This document shows positions 47,951 through 57,117 of a DNA stretch of 64,000 bases, one piece after another. The notes below the pieces were generated by a model. That model did no database searches, was not told where the DNA came from, and saw nothing but the letters and a program-made list of their open reading frames with translations. This DNA comes from Chryseobacterium sp. 3008163. Lineage in GTDB: Bacteria > Bacteroidota > Bacteroidia > Flavobacteriales > Weeksellaceae. A program made the translations under genes and the position numbers. Position 1 is the stretch's first letter, and each line of letters starts with the position of its first letter. Where the stretch lies: positions 3,658,001-3,722,000 of the forward strand of contig NZ_CP033070.1 of the NCBI RefSeq assembly GCF_003669035.1. Reading direction: 5' to 3'.

Positions 47951-48607
47951 GTGAAAGTTTTTTATTTCATTTTCCTGCTTATTGTGTTTTCGTCTTGTCA
48001 AAACGAGCCGAAAGATTCTGTCGTTACTAATATTTTTCAGAAAGATAAAGTTGAAGAAATTCCAAAGCCTGAGTTAGATTCCATAAAAACAAAAAAGAAA
48101 GCGGAGGAAGCATCAGCATTTTGCAAAAACAAAAAAATGAATGAGGATTTCTGCATTTTGATTGACATGAGTCTTCATTCCGGTGTAAAGCGTTTTGTGG
48201 TTTGGGATTTTAAAGAAAACAAAATTTCAGGAAAATATTTGGTCGGTCATGGCTGCGGAAACAATTCGTGGAGTAGTGACGAATCGAAAGACAATCCGAC
48301 ATTCAGCAATGAAGACGGAAGTCATCTTTCATCTTTAGGGAAATATAAATTGTCAGGCAGAGGCCACAGCGATTGGGGAATCAACGTCAAATATCTGATG
48401 CACGGATTAGAAGAAACCAATAATAATGCTTTAAAACGGTTTATTGTTTTTCATTCTTGGAATCTGATGAGTGATGATGAAACATATCCTAAAGGTTCTC
48501 CGGAAGGTTGGGGCTGCCCGACAATTTCTAATAATGCGATGCGGAAATTAGACCCTATCATTCAGAAATCTCAAAAACCGGTGTTGATGTGGATTTATAA
48601 TGAATAA
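47951..48607 (+). CDS. L,D-transpeptidase catalytic-domain lipoprotein (YkuD_2)
   Basis: 218 residues with a GTG start, four bases after the preceding stop. The lipobox is VFSSC (Cys16). The catalytic region is GHGCGNNSW, FHSWNLMSDDETYPKGSPEGWGCPTIS, with the nucleophile probably Cys189 in GWGCP and the upstream His. This is the YkuD_2 (PF13645) type of murein L,D-transpeptidase-like domain, distinct from the classical YkuD protein at 6060. It probably acts on peptidoglycan in the periplasm. Confidence 0.88.
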   Translation: MKVFYFIFLLIVFSSCQNEPKDSVVTNIFQKDKVEEIPKPELDSIKTKKKAEEASAFCKNKKMNEDFCILIDMSLHSGVKRFVVWDFKENKISGKYLVGHGCGNNSWSSDESKDNPTFSNEDGSHLSSLGKYKLSGRGHSDWGINVKYLMHGLEETNNNALKRFIVFHSWNLMSDDETYPKGSPEGWGCPTISNNAMRKLDPIIQKSQKPVLMWIYNE

Positions 48608-48619
48608 TCTTTTATTTTT

Positions 48620-49141
48620 TTAAATCAAGTTCATAAATCGATGACGGAAGATTGAATGCTTCTGACACTGATTTTTGACAAACGCAAATTGTTGATCTTT
48701 AAAAAAATCAAGTTGAGCATCATTATCACTTATATTAATCCAAATACTGTCGGTGAATTGAATAGCTGATTTTACTTTTTTCCAAAGAATATTTTTTACG
48801 TCAGGTAAATCATTTTCCGGAAGGATTGCAAATTCTGTAATTGCTGTCATTTTTTGATTTTCTTTTGCATCGGGATAAGACAAACCACCTTGGAAAAAGC
48901 AATATCCGACGGGTTTCTGGTCTGCAAAAACCATAATTAATTGATTGGAAAAATCATTCAGTACATTGATCATTTTCCTTTGATCAAAATTTTCTGCGAT
49001 GTAGTTTTCGATCTCTTCTGAAGTGATGATGTCTTCGTATGATTCTCTGATGAAAGCTTTTTTAACGTCAAAAAATTCATCCATTCCCTGGTCTGATCCG
49101 ATTACAAATTTTGAAACAATCTCCATTTTATTTTTTTTCAA
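48620..49141 (-). CDS. GNAT-like acetyltransferase (divergent)
   Basis: 173 residues (168 if translation starts at the second Met, 49126). The layout fits a GNAT fold: KPVGYCFFQGG for strand 4, TAITEFAILPEND before the acetyl-CoA loop. The usual RxxGxG/A motif is missing, so substrate binding or activity is doubtful. It is divergent from the MocR-type regulator, with operator repeats between, and so may be its target. Confidence 0.6.
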   Translation of the reverse strand: MKKNKMEIVSKFVIGSDQGMDEFFDVKKAFIRESYEDIITSEEIENYIAENFDQRKMINVLNDFSNQLIMVFADQKPVGYCFFQGGLSYPDAKENQKMTAITEFAILPENDLPDVKNILWKKVKSAIQFTDSIWINISDNDAQLDFFKDQQFAFVKNQCQKHSIFRHRFMNLI

Positions 49142-49166
49142 AGCTAAGCATTTACTTATGTTTATT

Positions 49167-49229
49167 TCGGTACAGTTGAAGGCAAATGAATCGGTACAGA
49201 TTTAAATTTCATAAATTTGTTCAGAACAG
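49167..49229. promoter_or_regulatory. MocR promoter with three operator repeats
   Basis: TCGGTACAG occurs at 49167-49175 and 49191-49199, and a 7/9 match TCAGAACAG at 49221-49229. The -7 box TAAATTTG is at 49212-49219. The second repeat occupies the place of the -33 element and the third lies just after the -7 box, so occupancy would block the promoter. The divergent acetyltransferase gene starts 25 bases from the first repeat. Confidence 0.6.
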
Positions 49230-49242
49230 ATGATTTTCAAAA

Positions 49243-50658
49243 ATGCAGAAATATAAATATCAAATTTTCACATCAGTAATCGAAGAACAAATCAAAAATG
49301 GAACTTTCAGCTCAGGTGATCGTTTGCCTTCAGTGCGGGAAATCAAAGAAAAATTTAAGCTGAGTACCAGTTCTGTGCAAAATGGTTATGATTATCTTGT
49401 CATGAAAGGTTATGTAGACAACCGACCTCGTTCAGGATTTTTTGTCAGTTTAAAACATGATGATGCGATTCCTGATCATTTATCAAAATTTCCTAAAGTT
49501 GTAAGAGATTCAGATTTTAGTAAGAAATTAAAGCTGACTTCAAAGGCAGGTAAATTTTCTGAACAGTCATCATTTAATGCTGCTGCTCCAAATGATTTGC
49601 TTATTCCTCAAAAATTGATTTTAAGGAAAATACAGGAAGTAATTCGGGAAAAAGGTGCGTCAATTTTAAGATATTATCCCACAAACGGATCGGAAATTTT
49701 AAAACAACAGATTGCTTCTCGTGCTTCAAAGTATGGCTGCTCATATAATGAGGAAGAACTCATTATTACTGATGGAGCATTGCAGGCACTTTACATTGCG
49801 CTGGCTTCCGTTACGCAATCGGGAGATGTGATTGCTGTGGAAAGTCCCTGTGTTTTCTCTGTTTTAGAAGTAATCTCAAATTTAAAACTAAAAATAATTG
49901 AGATTCCTGTGTATTATAAAACCGGATTTGATGTTGATTATTTGAAGGATATTTTAAATAAAAGTAATATTCGTACGGTTGTACTTACACCCAATTTTCA
50001 TAATCCGACCGGGATTTTGATGTCTGATGAAGCTAAGAAAGAACTTGCATTGATGGCGAACAGTCATCAGATTCCGATTATTGAAAATGATATTTATGGA
50101 GATCTTTATTTTGAAGGGGACAGACCTTCTACGATTCATCAATTTGATAAAAACGGTTGGGTAATGACCTATTCATCTTTTTCTAAAACTTTAGCGCCGG
50201 GAATTCGTTTAGGCTGGCTGAATGCAGGACGTTTTTTTGCGCAGGCTGAGCGATTAAAGTTTTCTTTGGGAAGATCGGTTGCTCCCATTTATCAGGAATT
50301 AATGATTAAAATTTTAGATGGAAATATTTATGACAGACACCTTCGTACTTTGAGAAGACAATTGGAAATTCAGTCAGTAGAAATATTGAATACTTTAAAA
50401 GCAAACTTTCCTGAAGCTTCCTACTTTCACAGGCCAATGGGTGGTTACAGCATTTGGGGTAAACTTACTGAGAATGTAGATATGGAAAAATTTACAGCTT
50501 ACTGTGAACGTGAGAGAATTGCTTTTACTCCGGGATTTACATTTACCTATAGCGATGCCTACAGTCATCACTTCAGAGTAGTATTCGCAGAAAAAATAAC
50601 ATCTGAAAGTTTTTTAGCACTGAAAAAAGCAGGTGAAAATATCAGTTTTTTACGGTGA
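49243..50658 (+). CDS. MocR-type PLP-dependent transcriptional regulator
   Basis: 471 residues. An N-terminal GntR-type winged HTH (about residues 1-75, GDRLPSVREIKEKFKLSTSSVQNGYDYLVMKGY) is fused to a fold type I aminotransferase domain. The PLP-binding Lys lies in TYSSFSKTLAPGIRLGW. Other cofactor motifs are TPNFHNPTGILM and ENDIYGDLYFEG. MocR proteins sense PLP or amino-acid-related ligands and regulate a divergent gene. The divergent gene here encodes an acetyltransferase-like protein. Confidence 0.92.
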   Translation: MQKYKYQIFTSVIEEQIKNGTFSSGDRLPSVREIKEKFKLSTSSVQNGYDYLVMKGYVDNRPRSGFFVSLKHDDAIPDHLSKFPKVVRDSDFSKKLKLTSKAGKFSEQSSFNAAAPNDLLIPQKLILRKIQEVIREKGASILRYYPTNGSEILKQQIASRASKYGCSYNEEELIITDGALQALYIALASVTQSGDVIAVESPCVFSVLEVISNLKLKIIEIPVYYKTGFDVDYLKDILNKSNIRTVVLTPNFHNPTGILMSDEAKKELALMANSHQIPIIENDIYGDLYFEGDRPSTIHQFDKNGWVMTYSSFSKTLAPGIRLGWLNAGRFFAQAERLKFSLGRSVAPIYQELMIKILDGNIYDRHLRTLRRQLEIQSVEILNTLKANFPEASYFHRPMGGYSIWGKLTENVDMEKFTAYCERERIAFTPGFTFTYSDAYSHHFRVVFAEKITSESFLALKKAGENISFLR

Positions 50659-50955
50659 GATCGTAATTTTTTTCTATAATTGAATGAAAATTTTGAAGGT
50701 GAATCTTGATTAATATTGAAATTTTTTAAAAATAGTAAAAATTCATATTGTATTTAATAAAATATTAATATTTATTACATAGCATTGTTTTTAGTCATAT
50801 AATCTTCTTAGAGTCAGATAGATTAACTTGATGATATACACTTTTCTAAAGTAATGTTTTCGTTTTTTAGTTAAAATAATTTAACATAATTAATTTCTTG
50901 GCATGCAAGTTGAAAGTAAGTAGGGACGTACGAAAAAAGTCCTGCAGCAGACACT

Positions 50956-50985
50956 TTTGGAATAGTTGATATTCCAATAACTTTA
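50956..50985 (+). promoter_or_regulatory. OmpA-family promoter with embedded inverted repeat
   Basis: The -33 TTTG (50956-50959) and -7 TAACTTTA (50978-50985) are 18 bases apart. Between and overlapping them, TTGGAATA (50957-50964) and TATTCCAA (50970-50977) form a perfect 8-bp inverted repeat around GTTGA, an ideal repressor site. The rest of the 373-base gap 50659-51031 is A/T-rich, with nothing else I can identify. Confidence 0.65.
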
Positions 50986-51031
50986 AAAGTAGCAATACTT
51001 TAATAATTAAATTTTAACGATTAAAAATAAT

Positions 51032-52479
51032 ATGAAACTAAGTTTAGCAATTTTTTCATTAGCGTTAGCTATGCCTGCTTCAATGATGGCGCAAGACAGC
51101 CTGAAAGTATCAAACAGAGAATATCCTAATACATTTACATCCGGTTCTTCCAATGTAAGTCCTTTTACTCAACAGTCGAAAAGATTCAATGACTGGGCAG
51201 TATCTTTCGGTGCAGGTGTACCTTTGATGCAGTCTGCAGATTTGACGTCTATTAAAAACGGAAACGGTAAAAACCTATTTGGTTATTCTGCTTATGTGAG
51301 TATTGATAAGGCGTTCACGCATGCTTTTGGAATTAATCTTCAATATGACAGAGGTGAAACAAGACAGGGTTGGTTCAATACGAAAGATGCAGCTCCTGCC
51401 AATGCTTCAGTGACAGGACAGGTTGGTGCAAGAACTCAATATGATGCAATTTCAATTTTAGGAGATATTAATTTTTCTAATTTAATGAGACGTGTTGATA
51501 ATAAATCTCCTTATAGATGGGCCTTACACGGTTATGCAGGTGTTGGTACTTTAGCATACAAAGCATATCAGAAAGATGAGTTCGGACAAAGATTAATGAC
51601 TGAAGTAAAGCCATTTAAATTAAATTCTTTCTTCGGACAGGCTGGTGCAGGTTTAAAATATAAAATCAACAACAGATTAGATCTTGAAGGTAGAGTAATG
51701 TATGTGGTAACTACTGATGACCAATTTGACGGCGGTGGTGCGCAGTACAGCACTATCAACAAAAGAGAAGATCAGGTTTCGGATAATTTCTTCAATGCAA
51801 CTCTAGGTTTATCATTGAAATTAGGAAAACACGATTCACACTTGATGTGGCACGATCCTTTACAGGAAATCTACTACAAGCTTGATGTGTTAGCAGCTAA
51901 AAACGAAGATGTAGAAGTTTGTAAAAGTGGTGACAATGATAATGACGGAGTTTGTGATGATTGGGACAGACAGCTAGACACTCCTGCAGGTGCAAGAGTT
52001 GACGGATCTGGTGTTGCTTTAGATGTTGATTTAGATGGAGTGATCGATCTTTATGACAAATGTGTAACGATTCCTGGCCCTGTAGAAAACAACGGATGTC
52101 CTGTAACACCTTCAGGTACTGTGACTGAAGCAGAAACAAAATTAGACGGAATTGAATTTGATTTAAATTCAGACAGAATTTTACCATCAAACACTCCGAT
52201 TTTGAACAATGCTGTAAACTACATTAATTCTTCAAATGGTGCTTACACCGTAATCGGTACTACAGACACAAGAGGTTCTGAAAACTACAATCAGAATTTA
52301 TCTGAAAAAGAGCCAGCAGTGTGAAAGATTATTTGATTAAAAATGGAGTAGAATCTACGAAACTAGACGCACAAGGAAGAGGGAAAAAAGATTTGAAATA
52401 TCCTGAGTGTGATCCTGCAACCAAGTGCCCTGAATGGAAAAACAGAGCTAACAGAAGAGTGTATTTTGAAGCTAAATAA
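51032..52479 (+). pseudogene. OmpA-family outer membrane protein, frameshifted
   Basis: Restored length is 482 residues. A signal peptide (cleavage near MMA-QD) precedes an N-terminal beta-barrel-like domain (about residues 50-280). Thrombospondin type 3-like Asp-rich repeats follow (about 290-355, GDNDNDGVCDDWDRQ, DVDLDGVIDLYDKC). The C-terminal OmpA/MotB peptidoglycan-binding domain begins near 370 (GIEFDLNSDRILPSNTPIL, IGTTDTRGSENYNQNLS). The A run near 52301-52305 lacks one A. With it the frame reads SEKRASSVKDYLIKNGVES and ends ANRRVYFEAK. As sequenced, the final third of the OmpA domain is lost. Confidence 0.88.
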
Positions 52480-52498
52480 TTAGATTTTCAAACGACAA

Positions 52499-52541
52499 TA
52501 ACGAAATAAGTCATGCATTTTGCGTGACTTATTTCGTTTTA
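52499..52541 (+). terminator. Terminator of the OmpA-family gene
   Basis: ACGAAATAAGTCATGCA and TGCGTGACTTATTTCGT form a 17-bp stem with one G-U pair around TTT, followed by TTTT. Confidence 0.9.
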
Positions 52542-52736
52542 TATCAAATCAGATTTTTATTTCAGGTCAATCTAAGTGGGAGCGTGGTTGCTGCTTTTTC
52601 CCCAATCCCATACATGTTTATTGACTCTAAATATTTCATAAAAATATTTTCACAAATATTAGAATTTTTTCCTCTGAATAAGGTTTGTATGGCACAAATT
52701 CTGTTATAGTAAAAGCACATCAAAAAAATAAAAAAT

Positions 52737-53159
52737 ATGGAATCGATCAATGTTAAAGTGGCTTTTTGTACAGAATGTAAAGGATATTATGCAGCAACTC
52801 CTGCGAAAAAAGAAGATTGTAATCACCCGGAAATTATCGACCATTATTTTTACCACGGCGAACCGTATTTTACTTTAAATCAGCGTTCATTCGAAGCAAA
52901 TACTCAATTATCAAATACAGAAGTTCGTATTTTAAAATTGTCTGATCATCAGGCTAACGATCATCAGCATTGTAATTGTGTTAAAACTATTGAACAAAGG
53001 AAAACAGTTACCTTAAAATCTGAACCCAAAGAGCATAAATTAATCACGAGCACAGAAAATTCTGAAATGGAAACTGATGTTTATTTTACAGATTTGTATT
53101 ACACTTACAATAATTTTCATGGTATAAATACACAAGTTGGTCGTTCTGCTTCTGCATAA
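52737..53159 (+). CDS. Hypothetical Cys/His-containing small protein
   Basis: 140 residues, soluble, no signal peptide. The N-terminus has a possible metal site: FCTECKGYY, then DCNHPEIIDHYFYH. A second cluster is DHQANDHQHCNC. The spacing does not match a zinc ribbon I know. The gene has its own terminator, and the sequence upstream (52542-52736) shows only a few A/T-rich motifs. Function unknown. Confidence 0.65.
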   Translation: MESINVKVAFCTECKGYYAATPAKKEDCNHPEIIDHYFYHGEPYFTLNQRSFEANTQLSNTEVRILKLSDHQANDHQHCNCVKTIEQRKTVTLKSEPKEHKLITSTENSEMETDVYFTDLYYTYNNFHGINTQVGRSASA

Positions 53160-53276
53160 TTCTTTAATTTTTAAATAAAATTTATAGATAAAAATATTTT
53201 ACTGACTTTTGAACGGTATCAAAATAATGATATCAAACAAAATTATTTTAAAATAAAAAGCCTCTGGAAATTAATT

Positions 53277-53313
53277 AAAACACCACCAATAGATTCCATT
53301 GGTGGTGTTTTTT
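53277..53313. terminator. Bidirectional terminator
   Basis: AACACCACCAAT and ATTGGTGGTGTT pair around AGATTCC, with A residues before and T residues after. It serves 52737-53159 and the convergent phosphodiesterase gene. Confidence 0.9.
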
Positions 53314-53343
53314 GGCGTAATGTTTTTTTAAATCAGATTTTAA

Positions 53344-55197
53344 TTACCTTTTTATAAAAGATTTAGAAAAAGAAGTTTTGTCACCTTTGATCTGAACAAA
53401 ATAAACTCCGGCAGATAAAAATTCAGTATTTATTTTTTGATTGTATTGAGAATTTGAAGATGATAATTCCTTTACAGAAACAATACTTCCTTTTGCATCA
53501 ATAATATTTAATGTCAGTTTTTTATCAAGTGAACTAAATCTTATATTGATTTCATTACTCGCTGGATTTGGGTAAATAACCAATTCATTTTGTTTTTTCT
53601 CAGCATCATTTACAGAAAGTACTGCTGTATTGCACACAGGGATTCTGTTTACACCATCAATTCCCCAAGATGATTGCACCGGAATACATAGCCAATTGAG
53701 CACAGTAGGGAAGTGGTCGGTCTGTCTCGGTGTATTCAGGTAGTTTTGAATGGTAAATGTTTCTGAGGTCTGAAGATTTCTCGTCGGAGAGCCTGTAATG
53801 GTTGCATTATTACCTAATGGTCCTGAATCTGTCAAAGTATTTCCTGAAACTTCAGTCATTTTATAATTTGCTAAAAGATTAGAGTAGAAAGGATGCGAGC
53901 TTGTAACATCCTGATTTGCCCATTGAACTATAGCTTCATTCGATAATTTTGCATTCCAAATTCTTACATCTTTATAAGAAGCAGCCAAATTAACACCATA
54001 AGTATTGGTTCCGTCCTGATTGATGGTTAATGGTAAATTAGAAGTGATATCACCGATATTATTCATTTTCCCAACAGTTACAGGAACGCCATCGTCGTAC
54101 ATTGTCGCAAGACCGTCTCTGTCGAACGTTACAGCGATATGTTTCCACTGGTTTGTTATTAATTTTCCTCCAGTCAGATCCAGTCTGTTGCTTCCATCGC
54201 CAATATTCATTTTAAAGGTCTGTCCTGAATATCCTGAAATTACAAAACCTTTGTTTGTCCCGCTGTTCCAGTTTTTATTGCCGATGAATACTGGGTCGCT
54301 GCTATAGTTAGCGTTTGGTTTCACCCAAAATTCAATGGTGAAATCCTGACTTGCACCGAAATTAAAACTGCTTTGAACTGAAGGCTTTGCATACGTTCCT
54401 GCAGGGAAATTCAGACGGTTATACGTTGGAGTATTTTGGTTTTGAGTTTTGCTGATTTGCTGAGGCGTGAAAGATGGGTTTGAATAGATTGAAAAAATAT
54501 CTCTTTCAGTAAGATTTCCTCCTCCATGTGCAGCACCTTCTCCACCGTGATCGGTAGTGACTACAACCAACCAGTTTTCGTTATTATAAGTGCTTCTGTT
54601 TTTCATTGCTGTCAGAATTTCACCGATATAAGTATCTGTAAGTTGAATAGAATTCACATATTGCGATGAAGCTGAAGTAAAACCGTATGAATGTCCTGCA
54701 CCATCCACATCATCAAAATCAACGAAAAGTACATCCGGATTGTCATTTTGAAGTGCATTAACTGCTGCATTTTTTACTGCAAGATCTGTTGAAAAGTTTG
54801 TTTTTACATCAGCAGTGTTGATGATATTGTTGTTAATTGGTGCCCAGTGAACTAAAGAAATGGTTCTCAAATTAGGATTGTATGTTTCAATTCTGGTTAA
54901 AAAATCACGATAATTAGCATAGTTTGGATTGGTGAAATTGTTGTCCGGCACGTTGTGCTTATCTAGACCCACTCCTGTAAGCATAGAACTCCAGCCGTTT
55001 CCGCTGATGGTTGGTGCTAATGTAATGGCATCTAAAGAATATACTGCAGTCGGTAATAATCCCTGGATGTTCGGAGTGTTGGATGACATCATCACATCAG
55101 GCCTGCAGCCATCTATCCCGATAAATAGGACTTTTTTGGTCTGTGCGGTCATTAATGCACCGGTCATTACCAAAAGAGAAAGAAATTTTGTTTTCAT
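53344..55197 (-). CDS. T9SS-secreted alkaline phosphatase/phosphodiesterase-LamG protein
   Basis: 617 residues. A signal peptide (cleavage near MTA-QT) is followed by a type I phosphodiesterase/nucleotide pyrophosphatase domain (about residues 20-260). Metal/catalytic motifs are IGIDGCRPDVM with nearby SSNTPNI, DFDDVDGAGHSYG, and TTDHGGEGAAHGG. A LamG/concanavalin-like domain covers about 265-440 (SFNFGASQDFTIEFWVKPNAN). The C-terminal 75 residues are a type A T9SS sorting domain (VIYPNPASNEINIRFSS...SKSFIKR). It should cleave phosphate or phosphonate esters outside the cell. It is the last gene of the phosphonate-like locus, after a weak hairpin. Confidence 0.9.
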   Translation of the reverse strand: MKTKFLSLLVMTGALMTAQTKKVLFIGIDGCRPDVMMSSNTPNIQGLLPTAVYSLDAITLAPTISGNGWSSMLTGVGLDKHNVPDNNFTNPNYANYRDFLTRIETYNPNLRTISLVHWAPINNNIINTADVKTNFSTDLAVKNAAVNALQNDNPDVLFVDFDDVDGAGHSYGFTSASSQYVNSIQLTDTYIGEILTAMKNRSTYNNENWLVVVTTDHGGEGAAHGGGNLTERDIFSIYSNPSFTPQQISKTQNQNTPTYNRLNFPAGTYAKPSVQSSFNFGASQDFTIEFWVKPNANYSSDPVFIGNKNWNSGTNKGFVISGYSGQTFKMNIGDGSNRLDLTGGKLITNQWKHIAVTFDRDGLATMYDDGVPVTVGKMNNIGDITSNLPLTINQDGTNTYGVNLAASYKDVRIWNAKLSNEAIVQWANQDVTSSHPFYSNLLANYKMTEVSGNTLTDSGPLGNNATITGSPTRNLQTSETFTIQNYLNTPRQTDHFPTVLNWLCIPVQSSWGIDGVNRIPVCNTAVLSVNDAEKKQNELVIYPNPASNEINIRFSSLDKKLTLNIIDAKGSIVSVKELSSSNSQYNQKINTEFLSAGVYFVQIKGDKTSFSKSFIKR

Positions 55198-55237
55198 AAT
55201 AACTATTTTAAAGATTTAATTTTTGAAATTGAATTAA

Positions 55238-55269
55238 AACTGATTACAGAAATACCTCTGTAACCAGTT
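55238..55269 (-). terminator. Hairpin between phosphonatase-like and phosphodiesterase genes
   Basis: AACTG-TTACAGA and TCTGTAA-CAGTT pair with one-base bulges around AATACC. On the minus strand it is followed by TTTTAATT. It may be a partial terminator or mRNA end that uncouples expression of the secreted enzyme. Confidence 0.5.
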
Positions 55270-55280
55270 CTTTGAAGGAA

Positions 55281-55949
55281 TTAAAAAAGGATATGTTCAG
55301 CTTCTGAAAGATTGTTTAAAATATGATCGGGCAATGCCAATTCAAGTTGTGCTCTGGTTTGTGCACCGCTCAGAACGGCAATGGTCATTCCACAACCTGC
55401 ATTTTTTCCTTCTTGGATGTCGATGGCAGAATCTCCGGCTTTCAAAACCTCTTTCGGATCTGTAATTCCGAATTTTTTCATTGCAAGGATGATCATTTCA
55501 GGACTTGGTCTGCTTTCAGAAACATCGTCGGCAGTAATCAGTGCATCATAATGAACATCAATTTTCCAGTTGAGTTTTGTAAGCAATTGTTGAGCAATTT
55601 TCTGAGTATAACCGGTATTTAGAACTACTTTTTTGTCTTTAGATTTTACTTTTAACAAAAATTCTTCAACTCCAGCAATGGGTTTTACGTTGAAATCGTT
55701 ATAAGCAAGAGCCAATTCGTCAGAAAAGTTTTCGAATATGGCTTCAGTATCTTCCGTATTTCCGCCAATATTTTCGAGTAAGTTTTTAATAGCCTCCGCT
55801 TTTTCCATTCCGGCACAGATTTCAAGCACTTTATCTAAAGTCACTTCGTAACCATAGTCATTAACGGCTTTTGTAAGTGTTTTATACACCACATTATCTT
55901 CATCGATCGTTGTTCCGGCCATATCCAGAACCAATAATTGTATGTTCAT
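55281..55949 (-). CDS. Phosphonatase-like HAD hydrolase
   Basis: 222 residues, HAD superfamily. The nucleophile motif is LDMAGTTID (Asp9), closely like DWAGTT of phosphonoacetaldehyde hydrolase PhnX. In the cap, GMEK (Lys50) falls where PhnX has its Schiff-base Lys, judged by eye. Motif II is NTGYTQK (Thr) and motif IV is AGDSAIDIQEGKNAG. It resembles the PhnX-like family TIGR03351. The likely reaction is hydrolysis of phosphonoacetaldehyde or a related aldehyde phosphonate, releasing phosphate in the cytoplasm. It is three bases downstream of the FAD oxidoreductase gene. Confidence 0.82.
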   Translation of the reverse strand: MNIQLLVLDMAGTTIDEDNVVYKTLTKAVNDYGYEVTLDKVLEICAGMEKAEAIKNLLENIGGNTEDTEAIFENFSDELALAYNDFNVKPIAGVEEFLLKVKSKDKKVVLNTGYTQKIAQQLLTKLNWKIDVHYDALITADDVSESRPSPEMIILAMKKFGITDPKEVLKAGDSAIDIQEGKNAGCGMTIAVLSGAQTRAQLELALPDHILNNLSEAEHILF

Positions 55950-55952
55950 TTT

Positions 55953-57107
55953 TTAAGAAAAAATTGTATTGATATTAAATTTTGAATAACCCCCGCTTCC
56001 GGTCATTCCTTTTCCGCCGATACCTGTCACGATATGAATGTTGGGCGATACATTGTGCTCGAAAATATCTTTGGTTTTGCACTGAGAATAAATGCCAAAC
56101 CATCTTCTCTGGATTTCGTAGGTTGGCAAATCGATAATTTTTTTAGCTTCATTGATCATAAATTCGTCGATGTCCATATTTAAATCATAACCGAGGTCGT
56201 CTGCATTTTTTGCATCTGCATATTCGTGAGAATCGCCAATAATGACTGAACCGTCTAAAGCCTGTTTGAATAAAATGTGAATTCCGAATTTCTTTTCAAA
56301 TGAGTTTTTGTCTTCACCTTCCTTTATTTTGGCAAAAGATTCACATTCAGTAAATGACTCGTATCTTCTGATGGAAAGTCCGGTGAGAATATTTCCCGGC
56401 AGCGAATAGATCCCCTGGGGTTTGGTCTGAAGCATTTGCAGTTTGCTGACTTCGAGATCACTTTCATTAAAAACTTCAGGATACAAAGTTTTAAACTCAT
56501 GTCCGCCGCAAATGATGATTTTTGAAGAATGAATTTTCTTTCCTTCTGCAGTCACAACAGTACATTGAGAATTATTTTCAGTGGTTTCTACCACAGTGGT
56601 ATTGTAGAAAATATCCAGACCTTCTTGATTTTTCAGATATTGATGAAGTTTTACAATCATTTCGCCCGAATCAACTGAAATTTCCTGAGGGAAAAACAAT
56701 CCGCCTTTGCAGTAATCAGATCTCAGACCGTCAAACTTCTGAATGCATTCACTTTTAGAAAGAATGACCGATTCGTAATCGTTGTTTTTATTGATCTGCG
56801 AAAGTTCTTCAATCAACTGAAGTTCTTCATCGTTGGAAGCAATATATACAGAACCATTTTGTCTTACGGTAAGATCGGCTTTGGATTGCAGATCTTTATA
56901 AATATTTAAACTTTCTTTTCCGAAATTCTGCCATTTGATGTCCATTCCGGATGGAACGACCTGTCCGAAATTTCTTACGGTTGCGCCCTGTGGAATAGAA
57001 TTTCTTTCCAGAATAGCGACTTTCAAGTTTTTTTGTAATGCGTGATAAGCGTGGAAGGTTCCTAAGATTCCACCACCTACAACGATTAAATCATATTGAG
57101 TATTCAT
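55953..57107 (-). CDS. FAD oxidoreductase of the TIGR03364 (PbfC-like) type
   Basis: 384 residues from MNTQYDLIVV; the frame extends ten codons upstream into the end of the transporter gene. The FAD motif is DLIVVGGGILGTFHAYHALQ, followed by the family-typical GATVRNFGQVVPSGM. The C-terminus has HIVTGIGGKGMTGSGG. Related oxidases are reported to convert aminoethylphosphonate or its N-methyl form to phosphonoacetaldehyde (names PbfC/TIGR03364 from memory). Next to a phosphonatase-like gene, this role is the best guess. It starts 10 bases after the transporter stop. Confidence 0.82.
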   Translation of the reverse strand: MNTQYDLIVVGGGILGTFHAYHALQKNLKVAILERNSIPQGATVRNFGQVVPSGMDIKWQNFGKESLNIYKDLQSKADLTVRQNGSVYIASNDEELQLIEELSQINKNNDYESVILSKSECIQKFDGLRSDYCKGGLFFPQEISVDSGEMIVKLHQYLKNQEGLDIFYNTTVVETTENNSQCTVVTAEGKKIHSSKIIICGGHEFKTLYPEVFNESDLEVSKLQMLQTKPQGIYSLPGNILTGLSIRRYESFTECESFAKIKEGEDKNSFEKKFGIHILFKQALDGSVIIGDSHEYADAKNADDLGYDLNMDIDEFMINEAKKIIDLPTYEIQRRWFGIYSQCKTKDIFEHNVSPNIHIVTGIGGKGMTGSGGYSKFNINTIFS

Positions 57108-57117
57108 ATGTATCATT

